DNA from: Arenicella xantha
GTDB taxonomy: Bacteria; Pseudomonadota; Gammaproteobacteria; Arenicellales; Arenicellaceae
Reading direction: 5' to 3'
NCBI RefSeq assembly: GCF_003315245.1
Contig: NZ_QNRT01000001.1
Coordinates: 1,087,457-1,151,456, forward strand
Length of the DNA: 64,000 bases
Of the stretch, positions 44,710 through 53,308 are shown piece by piece. The position numbers and the translations under genes were made by a program. Within the stretch, counting starts at the first letter, position 1. Each line of letters opens with the position of its first letter. A model generated the notes under the pieces. The model saw nothing but the letters and a program-made list of their open reading frames with translations. It was not told the DNA's origin and ran no database searches.

Positions 44710-45900
44710 GTGACAGACTACGATGCCATAGTCATTGGGGCGGGCCTTACTGGGGTCGCCACCGCTTATCACCTAGCAAAAGGTGGTGCATCGGTCATCG
44801 TACTCGAACGCGACCAAATAAATCGCGGTGCGTCGGGCGCCAACGCCGGCTCACTGCATTTTCAACTAGAACACCGACTGATCGAACACGTCGGTGTTCT
44901 CGATGAAGAACTGTCTTTCTATGCGGCACTCGCTCGCATGGCTATTATTGATTGGCGCGCACTAGAAACTGAACTCGAACAAAACATCGAACTTGAAATG
45001 ACCGGCGGACTAATGCTGGCGGAAACCGCCGAGCAGATGACCAAGCTGGAACTCAAAGGTAAGATCGAAAGTGAGCAAGGCCTCGACGTCAGCTTATTGG
45101 ATCGAGCGGCAGTGTTAAACAAAGCACCGTATCTGAGCGACTCAGTCATTGGCGCGTTGTACTGCGCTGACGAAGGACACTGCAATCCGCGTCTGTTATC
45201 ACATGCGTTTGCACGTAAGGCAAGCGCACTCGGCGTTACGCTACAGATGCAGACTCAGGTTAACGCCCTCAAGCGGACTGGCGATGTTTGGTCAGTGAGC
45301 GCTCAAACCGACGGTGAAGCCGAAACCACGTATACCGCTAAAGTATTAGTCAACGCAGCTGGAGCGTGGTCAACCGAGGTTGCGCGCATGGCTAATCTAC
45401 ACCTTCCGCTGTTCCCGGTTGGACTCATGATTAGTGTCACCGAGAAAGCACCGGCAATCATGCAACATATGATTCAACATGTCGGTCAAAAGCTATCGCT
45501 CAAGCAGGTCGATGACGGCAATTTACTAATCGGTGGCGGTTGGTCAGCAAAGTTACCGCAGCGCAATGGTCAATGGCAGAGCGGTTATCGCGCCGTACTT
45601 GATGTCGATTTATTACAGAAGAACCTGGCCACCGCTTGCCATGTTATGCCGCAACTTGCCGAACTGCATGTTCTACGCAGTTGGACCGGCACCACCGGCA
45701 TCACGCCAGATCAACTGCCGATCATTGGTGGCGTTGATCAAGCGCCAGGCTTTTATGTAGCAGCTGGTGGATCGGGCTTTACCTACGGCCCCACCTACGC
45801 AAAATTATTGGCAGAGCTAATACTGAGTGGCGAAACCAGCTTTCCAATCAGCGCTTACTCGCCTAATCGCTTCGGCCACATGAACATGTTTATGGGGTAA
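44710..45900 (+). CDS. FAD amine oxidoreductase, D-hydroxyproline dehydrogenase beta-type
   Basis: FAD-dependent oxidoreductase of the DAO/glycine-oxidase family, 396 residues, GTG start. The dinucleotide motif is DAIVIGAGLTGVATAYHLAKGG at the N-terminus and ANAGSLHFQLEH follows. The C-terminal TGTTGITPDQLPIIGG and VAAGGSGFTYGPTYAKLLAE form the substrate-proximal FAD site. Combined with the downstream 2Fe-2S subunit and FAD/BFD-type subunit, it matches the three-subunit D-hydroxyproline dehydrogenases and the related HcnABC hydrogen cyanide synthases. The catalytic subunit would oxidise a cyclic D-amino acid. It starts 2 bases after the deaminase stop and overlaps the next gene by one base (TAATG). 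Confidence 0.87.
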   Translation: MTDYDAIVIGAGLTGVATAYHLAKGGASVIVLERDQINRGASGANAGSLHFQLEHRLIEHVGVLDEELSFYAALARMAIIDWRALETELEQNIELEMTGGLMLAETAEQMTKLELKGKIESEQGLDVSLLDRAAVLNKAPYLSDSVIGALYCADEGHCNPRLLSHAFARKASALGVTLQMQTQVNALKRTGDVWSVSAQTDGEAETTYTAKVLVNAAGAWSTEVARMANLHLPLFPVGLMISVTEKAPAIMQHMIQHVGQKLSLKQVDDGNLLIGGGWSAKLPQRNGQWQSGYRAVLDVDLLQKNLATACHVMPQLAELHVLRSWTGTTGITPDQLPIIGGVDQAPGFYVAAGGSGFTYGPTYAKLLAELILSGETSFPISAYSPNRFGHMNMFMG

Positions 45901-46289
45901 TGCAGATGTCATCACGCGCAAATAATAAAGTCTCTCGAGGAGACCCCATTGAGCTGGTCATCGACGGGCAAACGGTGTCCGCCTTTGCCGGAGAAACTAT
46001 CGCGGCGGTGTTGTTATTGCAGGACAAAACTTCCTGCTACCGAACCCGCGGCGACCGACCAAGAATGATGTTTTGTAATATGGGCGTGTGCTTTGAGTGC
46101 CGTGTGCGTGTTACACAGAACGCCGACTCTCGCTGGGTTCTGGCTTGTGTTACACCGGCGCAAGCGAATATGCGCATCGACACTAATGTCGATTTGAGTC
46201 ACTGGATTGCGGGTACTGAGCCCACAATTGATCATGACGTGAACCCCAGCACTGCCAGCACGAAAGGAGGCGAAAATAACGATGTTTGA
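45900..46289 (+). CDS. (2Fe-2S) subunit, HcnA/D-hydroxyproline dehydrogenase gamma-type
   Basis: Small iron-sulfur subunit of 129 residues. IELVIDGQTVSAFAGETIAAVLLL is the ferredoxin-fold start. Cluster cysteines lie in TSCYRT, MMFCNMGVCFECRV and WVLAC, the Fer2_4 pattern seen in HcnA and in the small subunit of multi-subunit amine dehydrogenases. It would pass electrons between the two FAD subunits. The ATG overlaps the preceding stop, and the stop overlaps the start of the next gene by 8 bases, showing tight coupling within the enzyme complex. Confidence 0.87.
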   Translation: MQMSSRANNKVSRGDPIELVIDGQTVSAFAGETIAAVLLLQDKTSCYRTRGDRPRMMFCNMGVCFECRVRVTQNADSRWVLACVTPAQANMRIDTNVDLSHWIAGTEPTIDHDVNPSTASTKGGENNDV

Positions 46290-47715
46290 TCTCGCCATAG
46301 TCGGTGCAGGCCCAGCTGGCATGGCCGCCGCCGAAGTTGCTTGCGAACACGGTATGCGCGTCGTCATTATTGACGAGCAAGATCGAGCCGGTGGTCAAAT
46401 ATTGCGCCGCCCGCCGTCGCAATTCACCGTTCGCAATTGGTTACCGCAGCGCGTCTACCGCCACCTGCATGCGCTCTATGCACGGTTTACTGATTCACCA
46501 AGTCTGACTCATTTAAATAACACCTCGGTACTGGGCATTAGCCAAGCCGAACATGGTTTTACGCTACAAATACTGAGCAGCACACAATCTAAGCAAGGGC
46601 TTCAGCCATTAGATGCAAAACGCATATTGATCGCGACCGGATGTTTTGACATGCCGCTCGCGTTCAAAGGCGCGCAGCTGCCCGGCGTTATGGCGACCGG
46701 CGGCTTACAAGCGTTCTTAAAGTCTCAACAGATTATACCCGGTGACAAATTCTTATTTGTCGGCAGTCATCCGCTGCAACTTATTGTGGCAAACCAGGTG
46801 TTAGCCGCTGGCGGTGACGTGGCCGGCATCATGTTCACGCAACCACTGTCAGCAATGTTGCGTGTGGCCCGAAGTCCGTTAGTATTGTTGCGTCAGCTAC
46901 CGAACATTCTGTTCATCATGGGCGTGGTTATACAATTGCTCGCTAAGCGAGTGCCAATTAAGTTTGGCACTCAATTGATCAGTGCCGAAGGCGAGCATGC
47001 ACTCGAGCGCGTCAAGGTTAAGTCTGCTAAATCTAGCGGCGAACTCCAAAACATTGACTGTGACCGTCTTGGAATCTGCTTTGGCTTTCTAACCAATAAT
47101 GATTTATTGCGTCAAGCAGGTGGCCACTGCGAATGGTCGCAGAGTGCTGGCGGCTGGATTGCTACGCACGACGATGGTATGCGTAGCTCAGTGCCCGGCA
47201 TTTATGTTGCTGGCGAAACCACAGGCGTGGCCGGTGCCAATGTTGCCTATTTCGAAGGTCGGCTTGCCGCCCTCAGTGCAAACTTAGACGCTGAAAAAAT
47301 ATCTACCGCAGCTTATGCAAAAGCCTGCAACACGTTTCGCGGATCATTAACAGCCACTCGAGACTTTGCCGTTTTGTTAGCACAACTGTCCTACCCCGGT
47401 GATGCGCTCATCGCCGGCACCATGGATAACGATGCTTACCTCTGCAAATGCGAAGAAGTGACTGTGGGCTCAGTGGTCAACACCTTAGCCGACAACCCTG
47501 ATGTCACCGACCTCAATGCGCTAAAACTTCTGACTCGCTGCGGCATGGGCCATTGTCAGGGGCGCTACTGTCACTATCAAAGCCGCTTTCTGCTGGCACG
47601 CGAACGCAAGCTAGCACCCGAGATACTGGGCGGATTCACCGCTCGTTTTCCGGCTAGACCAACCAGCATTAAAGACCTATTGGGCACTCAATCGACTGAC
47701 GATTTAGAGTCATGA
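46282..47715 (+). CDS. FAD/NAD(P)-BFD subunit, HcnB/D-hydroxyproline dehydrogenase alpha-type
   Basis: Pyridine-nucleotide-disulfide-type FAD subunit, 477 residues. The N-terminus LAIVGAGPAGMAAAEVACEHGM binds FAD. RILIATGCFDMPLAFKGAQLPGVMATGG and SVPGIYVAGETTGVAGANVAYFEGRLAA are typical of HcnB and opine/hydroxyproline dehydrogenase large subunits. The C-terminal BFD-like [2Fe-2S] domain has YLCKCEEVTVGSV and LTRCGMGHCQGRYC, giving four ligands. It completes the heterotrimer. Hydrogen cyanide synthase is a possible alternative, but the upstream DHDPS-family deaminase favours hydroxyproline or a related imino acid. No epimerase or semialdehyde dehydrogenase follows. Confidence 0.88.
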   Translation: MFDLAIVGAGPAGMAAAEVACEHGMRVVIIDEQDRAGGQILRRPPSQFTVRNWLPQRVYRHLHALYARFTDSPSLTHLNNTSVLGISQAEHGFTLQILSSTQSKQGLQPLDAKRILIATGCFDMPLAFKGAQLPGVMATGGLQAFLKSQQIIPGDKFLFVGSHPLQLIVANQVLAAGGDVAGIMFTQPLSAMLRVARSPLVLLRQLPNILFIMGVVIQLLAKRVPIKFGTQLISAEGEHALERVKVKSAKSSGELQNIDCDRLGICFGFLTNNDLLRQAGGHCEWSQSAGGWIATHDDGMRSSVPGIYVAGETTGVAGANVAYFEGRLAALSANLDAEKISTAAYAKACNTFRGSLTATRDFAVLLAQLSYPGDALIAGTMDNDAYLCKCEEVTVGSVVNTLADNPDVTDLNALKLLTRCGMGHCQGRYCHYQSRFLLARERKLAPEILGGFTARFPARPTSIKDLLGTQSTDDLES

Positions 47716-47887
47716 AACCCAATGATTCGCAATTGGCTATGGCCGACCGTCATAGCGTAAACGTGTAACAGCGCGTGCCACGCCCAATAGCCAGCGTCAG
47801 CACCGCTCACTGAAACAACCGCTTAAAAGCAAACTCACAGTAGCCGCTGTTGGCCACTTTAAATTCAACTTTACGAGGAAATATCTT

Positions 47888-48604
47888 ATGCACCTTTTTA
47901 AACGTAGCTACTCAGTATTATTTTTAGCCTTGTCGCTTCTATGGGCAGGCAGTGCCGCGGCCGAAAAAACCATACTGCCTGAGACCGAAGGTCTTTGGGA
48001 ATACACTGGGCTGATTACCTCGTCTGGCGAATCTCTACCTCTCACCGGCGTTTTCTTAATCAAAGACGGCATATTCTTGCAACAAGGTATCTTCAATGGC
48101 GAGTCATTTGATGACCTTGGATCAATGGCACATGCTGGCACGTGTTGGGCCGGCGGCGCTGGCTTGGTTCTGAAAGCTAATCAAACACTAAGCATGTCAC
48201 CGGTCGATGACGAGAAATTATCATCTGCTGGCGTCACCGATCACGACCTAAAAGCAACTCGTAAAGGTGATGACCTAACGCTCGTATTTGGCGCTGGCAC
48301 CAGCACCATTCAAACTTTCAAACGCATTGGCGACGGCAACGACATGCGCGTTTACCAATTGGCTGATGGCACGCTTGCATTGTCAGACGGTTATTTCGTA
48401 CTTGTAACTGGCAGCGCACAAGGTGCGGTAACGGGCTACGGTAAATTTGACCAAGCTGGTGACGTGCTAACGTTGAATGTAATTCGCTGGTCACAAAGCG
48501 ACGGCATTACGACTCGCAACCTAAAAGACGTTTCCTTGAAAGCGTTCTTTGACGGCAAATCACTCAACCTGCCAGACGGAAAAACATTTAGCGTCATTAA
48601 CTAA
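47888..48604 (+). CDS. Secreted protein of unknown function, first of a tandem pair
   Basis: Not recognised. Sec signal peptide at residues 1-25 (SVLFLALSLLWAGSAAAE). The mature part opens with KTILPETEGLWEYTGLI and has a conserved GSMAHAGTCWAGGAGL block near 76-92, one cysteine, and a C-terminus of beta strands ending LNLPDGKTFSVIN. The pattern suggests a beta-rich lipocalin- or calycin-like fold, but this is only an impression. A close paralogue follows after 135 bases with its own terminator between. CGAGGAAATATC precedes the start in both copies. Confidence 0.72.
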   Translation: MHLFKRSYSVLFLALSLLWAGSAAAEKTILPETEGLWEYTGLITSSGESLPLTGVFLIKDGIFLQQGIFNGESFDDLGSMAHAGTCWAGGAGLVLKANQTLSMSPVDDEKLSSAGVTDHDLKATRKGDDLTLVFGAGTSTIQTFKRIGDGNDMRVYQLADGTLALSDGYFVLVTGSAQGAVTGYGKFDQAGDVLTLNVIRWSQSDGITTRNLKDVSLKAFFDGKSLNLPDGKTFSVIN

Positions 48605-48645
48605 TTAGTTACTGATCAGGCGGTTACGCCTTACTAATGTTGATC

Positions 48646-48680
48646 ATTGGCGGCCAAGTAATTTGGTCGCCAATTTTTTT
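48646..48680 (+). terminator. Intrinsic terminator between tandem paralogues
   Basis: ATTGGCGGCCAA and TTGGTCGCCAAT pair over 12 positions (one G-T wobble) around a short loop, followed by a T-run. It ends the first paralogue's transcript. Confidence 0.85.
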
Positions 48681-48739
48681 AGCCAAATGCCCAAGCAAGC
48701 GCTTGATACTTCGGCCTGAACTATACGAGAAAATATCTT

Positions 48740-49465
48740 ATGCAACTTTTTAAACGCACATACTCAATATTACTCTTAACCCTGTCGCTTTTATCAGCGG
48801 CCAGTGTCGCCGCAGAAAAAACCATATTGCCTGAAACCGAAGGCCTGTGGGAGTACACCAGCCTCGTTACCTCTAAGGGTGAGGATCGGCCGCTGACCGG
48901 TATCTTCTTAATCAAGAACGGCACCTTTCTTCAGCAAAGCATGTATAAAAGTGAACCGTTTGACCAACAAGGCTCAATGGCTCACGCTGGCACCTGCTGG
49001 GCTGGCGGCGCTGGGTTGCGTCTTGCAGCGGATCAAACCCTGCATGTGTACCCTCTTGCCAAAGCTCCAACATCGAAACTCGATTCTGACGGCGCCACCG
49101 AACACGACCTTAAAGTCACCCGAAACGGTGATAACTTAACACTGGTATTTAGTGCTGGCGCAGGAACGGTACAAACCCTCAAGCGTGTTGGCAGCGGCGA
49201 CGATATGCAGGTCTACCAACTGGCTGACGGCAAACTTGCATTGTCGGATGGGTATTTCATTCTGGTATCTGGCAGCCCCCAAGGTTCCGTATCGGGCCAC
49301 GGCAAATATGAGCAAAACGGCAAGGTGTTAACGCTAAACGCCATAAGCTGGTCGCAAAGCGATGGCCTTAACCACCGAAACCTTAAAGACGTGTCCTTTA
49401 AAGCGTTCTTTGATGGCAAGACGCTCAACCTACCAGACGGCAAGACCTTTAACGTGGTCGACTAA
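48740..49465 (+). CDS. Secreted protein of unknown function, second of a tandem pair
   Basis: Paralogue of the preceding gene, 241 residues, clearly derived by tandem duplication: the signal peptide region, ILPETEGLWEYTSLV, GSMAHAGTCWAGGAGL, the QLADGKLALSDGYF block and LNLPDGKTFNVVD are shared. Differences are concentrated in the middle (residues about 55-75 and 92-115), where this copy has an insertion around LAKAPTSKLDS. The two copies have diverged well past a recent duplication, so both are probably kept by selection. Function is unknown. It is followed by a strong terminator. Confidence 0.72.
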   Translation: MQLFKRTYSILLLTLSLLSAASVAAEKTILPETEGLWEYTSLVTSKGEDRPLTGIFLIKNGTFLQQSMYKSEPFDQQGSMAHAGTCWAGGAGLRLAADQTLHVYPLAKAPTSKLDSDGATEHDLKVTRNGDNLTLVFSAGAGTVQTLKRVGSGDDMQVYQLADGKLALSDGYFILVSGSPQGSVSGHGKYEQNGKVLTLNAISWSQSDGLNHRNLKDVSFKAFFDGKTLNLPDGKTFNVVD

Positions 49466-49479
49466 TTAGTGCAAAAACT

Positions 49480-49523
49480 AAGCCGAGTGGTGACTTCAAA
49501 CTTGAAGCTACCACTCGGCTTTT
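49480..49523 (+). terminator. Strong intrinsic terminator
   Basis: AAGCCGAGTGGT and ACCACTCGGCTT form a perfect 12-pair stem, with AGCTTCAAG-type pairing extending into the loop, followed by TTTT. It ends the second paralogue gene and may also stop minus-strand transcripts. Confidence 0.9.
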
Positions 49524-49572
49524 CCATTAACTCACCTTGGCGACTATCGCTTACGCTAATTAGTTAAGCGAC

Positions 49573-49611
49573 TTAATTAGGCTCTTTAATTAAGCCCTTT
49601 AATTAAGCCCT
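49573..49611. repeat. Three 13-bp tandem repeats
   Basis: TTAATTAGGCTCT followed by two copies of TTAATTAAGCCCT, just past the stop of the DJ-1/PfpI-type gene. The TTAATTAA core is palindromic. Likely a slippage-derived repeat. Confidence 0.6.
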
Positions 49612-49615
49612 TCAT

Positions 49616-50287
49616 TTAAACTAAGGCGGCCACCATGGCTTTACCGACAGCATGTGCACTGGCTGGATTTTGCCCAGTGATCAGTTGACCATCAATTACC
49701 AAATGCTCCTGCCATACGTCCACCTTGCTGAAAGACTTCGCTGAAGTGCGTAGCTCGTCTTCAAGCACCAAAGGAATTTTGTCGATGGTCTCAGCCGCCA
49801 CTTCTTCATCGCGTGTGAAGCCCGTTACCTCTTTAGTCGACAATAATTTTTCACCCGAATTTAGAACTACTGGGAGTAAGCCGGCTGGACCATGACAGAC
49901 CGCACCAACGATTGCGCCTTTGTCATATAGCTGAGCAGTTAACGCAGCGACCTCATCGTTAGTAGCAAGGTCTGACAACAAGCCGAAACCACCAGGGTAG
50001 AATACCGCGTCGTAGTCGTCTATGTTGATGTCGCCAGCTTTCTTAGTGGCTTTGATTTTGGCAACAAATGCTGGATCAGCAAGAACACTTTTATGTGCGT
50101 CATCGTCAAAATCATTTTCGCCGTACAGTGGTGCTTCACCACCTGCGATCGTTACTAAATCATACTGAAATTTGGCTTTATCAAACTCAGCTACCGCATG
50201 AGTCAACTCGGCGGCATAGGTGCCGTTCGCTTCGTCGGTCTCACCTAAGGTGGCATGATTGGTCATAAAGATAAGAATTTTTTTCAT
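49616..50287 (-). CDS. DJ-1/PfpI-family protein (Hsp31-like)
   Basis: Class I glutamine-amidotransferase-like protein of the DJ-1/PfpI superfamily, 223 residues. The nucleophile elbow GAVCHGPAGLLPV places Cys131 and His132. Glu17 in LGETDEANGTYAAEL and DAVFYPGGFGLLSDLA complete the pocket typical of the Hsp31/glyoxalase III-like subgroup. The start follows a TGGAGTAATCA ribosome site. Likely roles are methylglyoxal detoxification or protein repair in the cytoplasm. It is a single-gene unit. Confidence 0.88.
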   Translation of the reverse strand: MKKILIFMTNHATLGETDEANGTYAAELTHAVAEFDKAKFQYDLVTIAGGEAPLYGENDFDDDAHKSVLADPAFVAKIKATKKAGDINIDDYDAVFYPGGFGLLSDLATNDEVAALTAQLYDKGAIVGAVCHGPAGLLPVVLNSGEKLLSTKEVTGFTRDEEVAAETIDKIPLVLEDELRTSAKSFSKVDVWQEHLVIDGQLITGQNPASAHAVGKAMVAALV

Positions 50288-50669
50288 TGATTACTCCAGT
50301 TAAAAACTAAATACATTGTCTATGGTAGGAAATAGGAATGTCGACATAGATCTGAGCGCATCAACTTTACATTTTTTACAAAAACCTACTTTCAGTCTAT
50401 TCTGCACGGCAACCAAACCTGTAGGTGTAATGTCGCCGCATCAGGCTTGTATTAGTTGTGACGAAGAACCAGATATCAATACGTTGTTTGAAAATTAGTA
50501 ATGCGTGAGCATTCTAATTTTCTTAACGTTGTTCCAATTTTGTGACCGAGAGAGAGTAACACGCAGCTGCATTTTCTAAATGAAAGGCATTAATTTCCAA
50601 GCTATTCCATCAAATTGACCTTGGCGCCTTCAATAGCAGGCATAAGATAGTTCAAGAAGTATGTCTTAC
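50288..50669. other. Intergenic region with a hairpin
   Basis: No supported gene. A frame from a TTG at 50316 stays open for 60 codons but has no ribosome site and overlaps the promoter of the DJ-1-type gene. At 50490-50522 GAAAATTAG and CTAATTTTC pair perfectly, with an inner ATGC/GCAT stem, forming a 9+4 bp hairpin that could be an operator or a weak terminator. Confidence 0.45.
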
Positions 50670-51194
50670 TTAACTGGGTTGCCGCTTCAATAAACCGTAC
50701 TTCACGGTAGTGAACAACCACCACAGTAGCGCGATACCGAGCAACACAAACTTGATGGTGGCAGAAATGCTAGCTAGCAATCCATAGCGGCTACCCGACT
50801 CACTTAGAATAATTTGTATTAAGGCGTAGTTCTCAATGGCATCGGCTAAGCCGATAGCAACACAAGACCATGCGGCGAACATTGTTAGACGGAACAAGTT
50901 TCGCGGTACACGCGGAGCAATCAGCAACAAACCAATGACGATCAATCCGGGATACAAAAACAAAAATAGATAATCCAAACCCAGGCTTAGCAATGCTAAG
51001 GCTTGACCCTTTGTGCCCCATTGAATTAACGCGGCATCGCAAGACGCGGTATAAGCACACAGCTCAAATGACACAATGCCATGTGGTGTAGTGCTATTTC
51101 TGAGCCCCGAATCGATAACGGTGAGTGCTACCGAAGCAAACACGAAAAGTAGAAGAAATACCCAGAAAGTTCTTTTTAATATTTTTGTATTCAT
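50670..51194 (-). CDS. Four-helix membrane protein of unknown function
   Basis: Not recognised. The 174-residue product has an N-terminal signal-anchor (FWVFLLLFVFASVALTVID), then an extracytoplasmic stretch with two cysteines (FELCAYTASCDAAL). Three more membrane segments follow (LALLSLGLDYLFLFLYPGLIVIGLLL; MFAAWSCVAIGLADAIENY; TIKFVLLGIALLWWLFTTV). An acidic Asp-Ala-Ile-Glu pair lies inside the third helix. It is transcribed alone. Nothing around it explains its role. Confidence 0.65.
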   Translation of the reverse strand: MNTKILKRTFWVFLLLFVFASVALTVIDSGLRNSTTPHGIVSFELCAYTASCDAALIQWGTKGQALALLSLGLDYLFLFLYPGLIVIGLLLIAPRVPRNLFRLTMFAAWSCVAIGLADAIENYALIQIILSESGSRYGLLASISATIKFVLLGIALLWWLFTTVKYGLLKRQPS

Positions 51195-51398
51195 GTCAAT
51201 TCATTGGCTACAATTGTTAGTGTTCTATTCTACTCAACCATTCAAACCCTTCTCGAAGCACCATGCTCCAATAGAGCCGACCAGCAATACGACTCCATCC
51301 AAAGTTGAAAACCGAGACCCAGGCTTAAACTAATTTTTTTCGTAGCGCTTAACCCTGAACGCAACAGTAAATGCTTAACAAATGGAATAGCTAAAGCC

Positions 51399-52730
51399 TC
51401 ATTTACCAACTTGATGTGGCTTGTTTCGTGAAAACAGCCATGACCCGATTGTAAGCAATATATAGAGGCCAATAATAAAAATTAGTTGCTGAGGTTGGTT
51501 GTTGAATTCGTAATACAGAATAAGTACCGCTCCAATTAACAGAGCGAAAAAGGAAACAACGGTGATGAATAATGATGACTTGGTCAAATCACGGATTTTG
51601 AAATTAGCATACGCCATTAGTAGCGACACTAATAGAAACGTCACACTACCAAATTCAAGTATCACCTCTAAACTCCCGGCAAGCACGAGAATAAACGCAA
51701 GGACCGCCATACTAATAATCGCAGCAACAGGAATGTGCTTGCTTCGCTTCGCAAGAATGGCCGGAAAATAGCCATCACCGGCGATAACCGCCATCTGCCT
51801 CGATGCGCCAAATAGAGTCCCACTGATAGCACTACTGGTTGCTAACAGTGCGCCTAATATCACGAGGTCAGTTCCCCAGTGACCGAGCACGTTGCCAGTA
51901 CCCGAAGCAAGTGCATACTCCTTGTTTTGAATGATTTCATCAAAGGGAATAGCCAGTATCGCGCCCAAAGAAATAACGAAATAAATGAGAACAGCGAGAA
52001 ATAGCGCGGAATAAATAGCTTTGGGAATATTCTTCTCTGGTGTTTCCATCTCATTAACGGCATTGATAACAAGTTGGAAACCTTCGTATGCAACAAAGGT
52101 CAGTGACGCGACTATTAAAATTGACAATACACTGACATCAGCGTCGCCCTGTATTAGCTCAGGGATAGTTGATTGACTATTATTGATAAGAACAAACGAG
52201 ATAACTACCAAGATAACTAACTTGGTATAAACCATAATGTCTTCCAATTTACCCATACCTTTCACGCTCCAAATATTGATAAGCGTAAAGGTAAGAATAA
52301 TGAGTCCAGCTACAGCTTTTCGTGCTAACTCACTGTCGGCAAAAGAGAATCCGCTAATCGCGTAAGACGCGAACGTATAGGCATATAACGCCAATGTGCT
52401 GATGTAGCCGAAAATGACCCACCAACCAATTAATGATGCCGCAAAAGAAGAATTGGGGAATGTTCTTTTGTAAAACGAGTACGTTGCGCCCTCATCTTTA
52501 TAGTAAACACCTAACTTGACATAGGAATAGGCGGCAAGACCGGCAATGGCTCCACCAATTACAATCACCAAAGGAGTAAATACACCTACTAGCGCTACTG
52601 AAATCCCTAGAATCGTAAATATCCCACCACCAACCATGCCACCAAGCGCAATAGCAATTAGCTCCGGAACACCGAGAGACTTACTTCTCTTTCTATGAAT
52701 TGAATTACTATGATTATTAGTAAAAAACAT
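51399..52730 (-). CDS. APC-family amino acid permease
   Basis: Amino acid/polyamine/organocation (APC) superfamily transporter, 443 residues and about 12 membrane helices. The first helix has IALGGMVGGGIFTILG, the GGGIF consensus for backbone substrate binding, and VAYEGFQLVINAVNEMETPEKNIPKAI carries the family signature before helix 7. ASSAISGTLFGASRQM follows near 290. The substrate is not clear; a neutral amino acid is the general expectation. It is followed after about 200 bases by the four-helix membrane protein gene on the same strand. Confidence 0.88.
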   Translation of the reverse strand: MFFTNNHSNSIHRKRSKSLGVPELIAIALGGMVGGGIFTILGISVALVGVFTPLVIVIGGAIAGLAAYSYVKLGVYYKDEGATYSFYKRTFPNSSFAASLIGWWVIFGYISTLALYAYTFASYAISGFSFADSELARKAVAGLIILTFTLINIWSVKGMGKLEDIMVYTKLVILVVISFVLINNSQSTIPELIQGDADVSVLSILIVASLTFVAYEGFQLVINAVNEMETPEKNIPKAIYSALFLAVLIYFVISLGAILAIPFDEIIQNKEYALASGTGNVLGHWGTDLVILGALLATSSAISGTLFGASRQMAVIAGDGYFPAILAKRSKHIPVAAIISMAVLAFILVLAGSLEVILEFGSVTFLLVSLLMAYANFKIRDLTKSSLFITVVSFFALLIGAVLILYYEFNNQPQQLIFIIGLYILLTIGSWLFSRNKPHQVGK

Positions 52731-52808
52731 CTACTTCTCTTAGTAGGTGACGCCGCTGCATAAGGCTAGAAGCTTAACAGCGTGGCGCGCAATGAGTAAA
52801 ACGAGCCC

Positions 52809-53207
52809 TTATTGTAGCGCCCATGCGTCGCCACGCGAGATAATCCAGATGATAAAAAATATAAGCATCACCAATACCAGCACAGAGAATTTCAAAACAC
52901 TTAGCAACCAGTAGCGAGCACTGAATTTTAACGCTATTAAAAAGTTGATTCCGAAACCTATAATCAGGCTTACAGCCTCGATATAGCCCGAGAGCGACCG
53001 GCCGGCTAACCACGTTATTTCTCTAGGGAATACGAATGAAGGAAGTGACCATGGAAAGGAAAGAACGACAAAGCCAATCGTGACAACATCAAATACCGAA
53101 CTCCAATAAAACCCTAACAAGTTTAAAGTTTTGTATAGAACAATATATAAAGTCGGAATACTACAGCCAATCAAAAACGTCTTAGTTTTAGAAATATTTT
53201 TAATCAA
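52809..53207 (-). CDS. Small membrane protein, 132 aa
   Basis: Not recognised. The product has four hydrophobic segments: GCSIPTLYIVLYKTLNLLGF, VFDVVTIGFVVLSFPWSLPSF, LSGYIEAVSLIIGFGINFLIAL and LKFSVLVLVMLIFFIIWII. A PREITW loop lies between the second and third. AT content is higher than in the metabolic clusters, as for several neighbours. It is transcribed alone on the minus strand, and its start is supported only by the ATG position. No family assignment is possible by eye. Confidence 0.6.
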   Translation of the reverse strand: MIKNISKTKTFLIGCSIPTLYIVLYKTLNLLGFYWSSVFDVVTIGFVVLSFPWSLPSFVFPREITWLAGRSLSGYIEAVSLIIGFGINFLIALKFSARYWLLSVLKFSVLVLVMLIFFIIWIISRGDAWALQ

Positions 53208-53308
53208 AAGCTTGCCTTATAACACCTCAATGAGAGGCAAATAATTGTTGACTAAAATGTTGGGGAACGAAACATAGCCAACTATATGTCGCCCTATCTA
53301 ATAGCTGG

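Noticed and set aside
44710-47715. Hydrogen cyanide synthase HcnABC
   Set aside because: Subunit types are the same, but the gene order and the upstream deaminase match hydroxyproline dehydrogenases better. It cannot be fully excluded without an assay.
50316-50498. 60-codon frame starting at TTG
   Set aside because: No ribosome site, a rare start codon, and overlap with the promoter of the divergent DJ-1-type gene and with a hairpin.
51242-51472. 76-codon minus-strand frame overlapping the permease end
   Set aside because: It overlaps the permease C-terminus out of frame and has no good ribosome site; the composition is not convincing.
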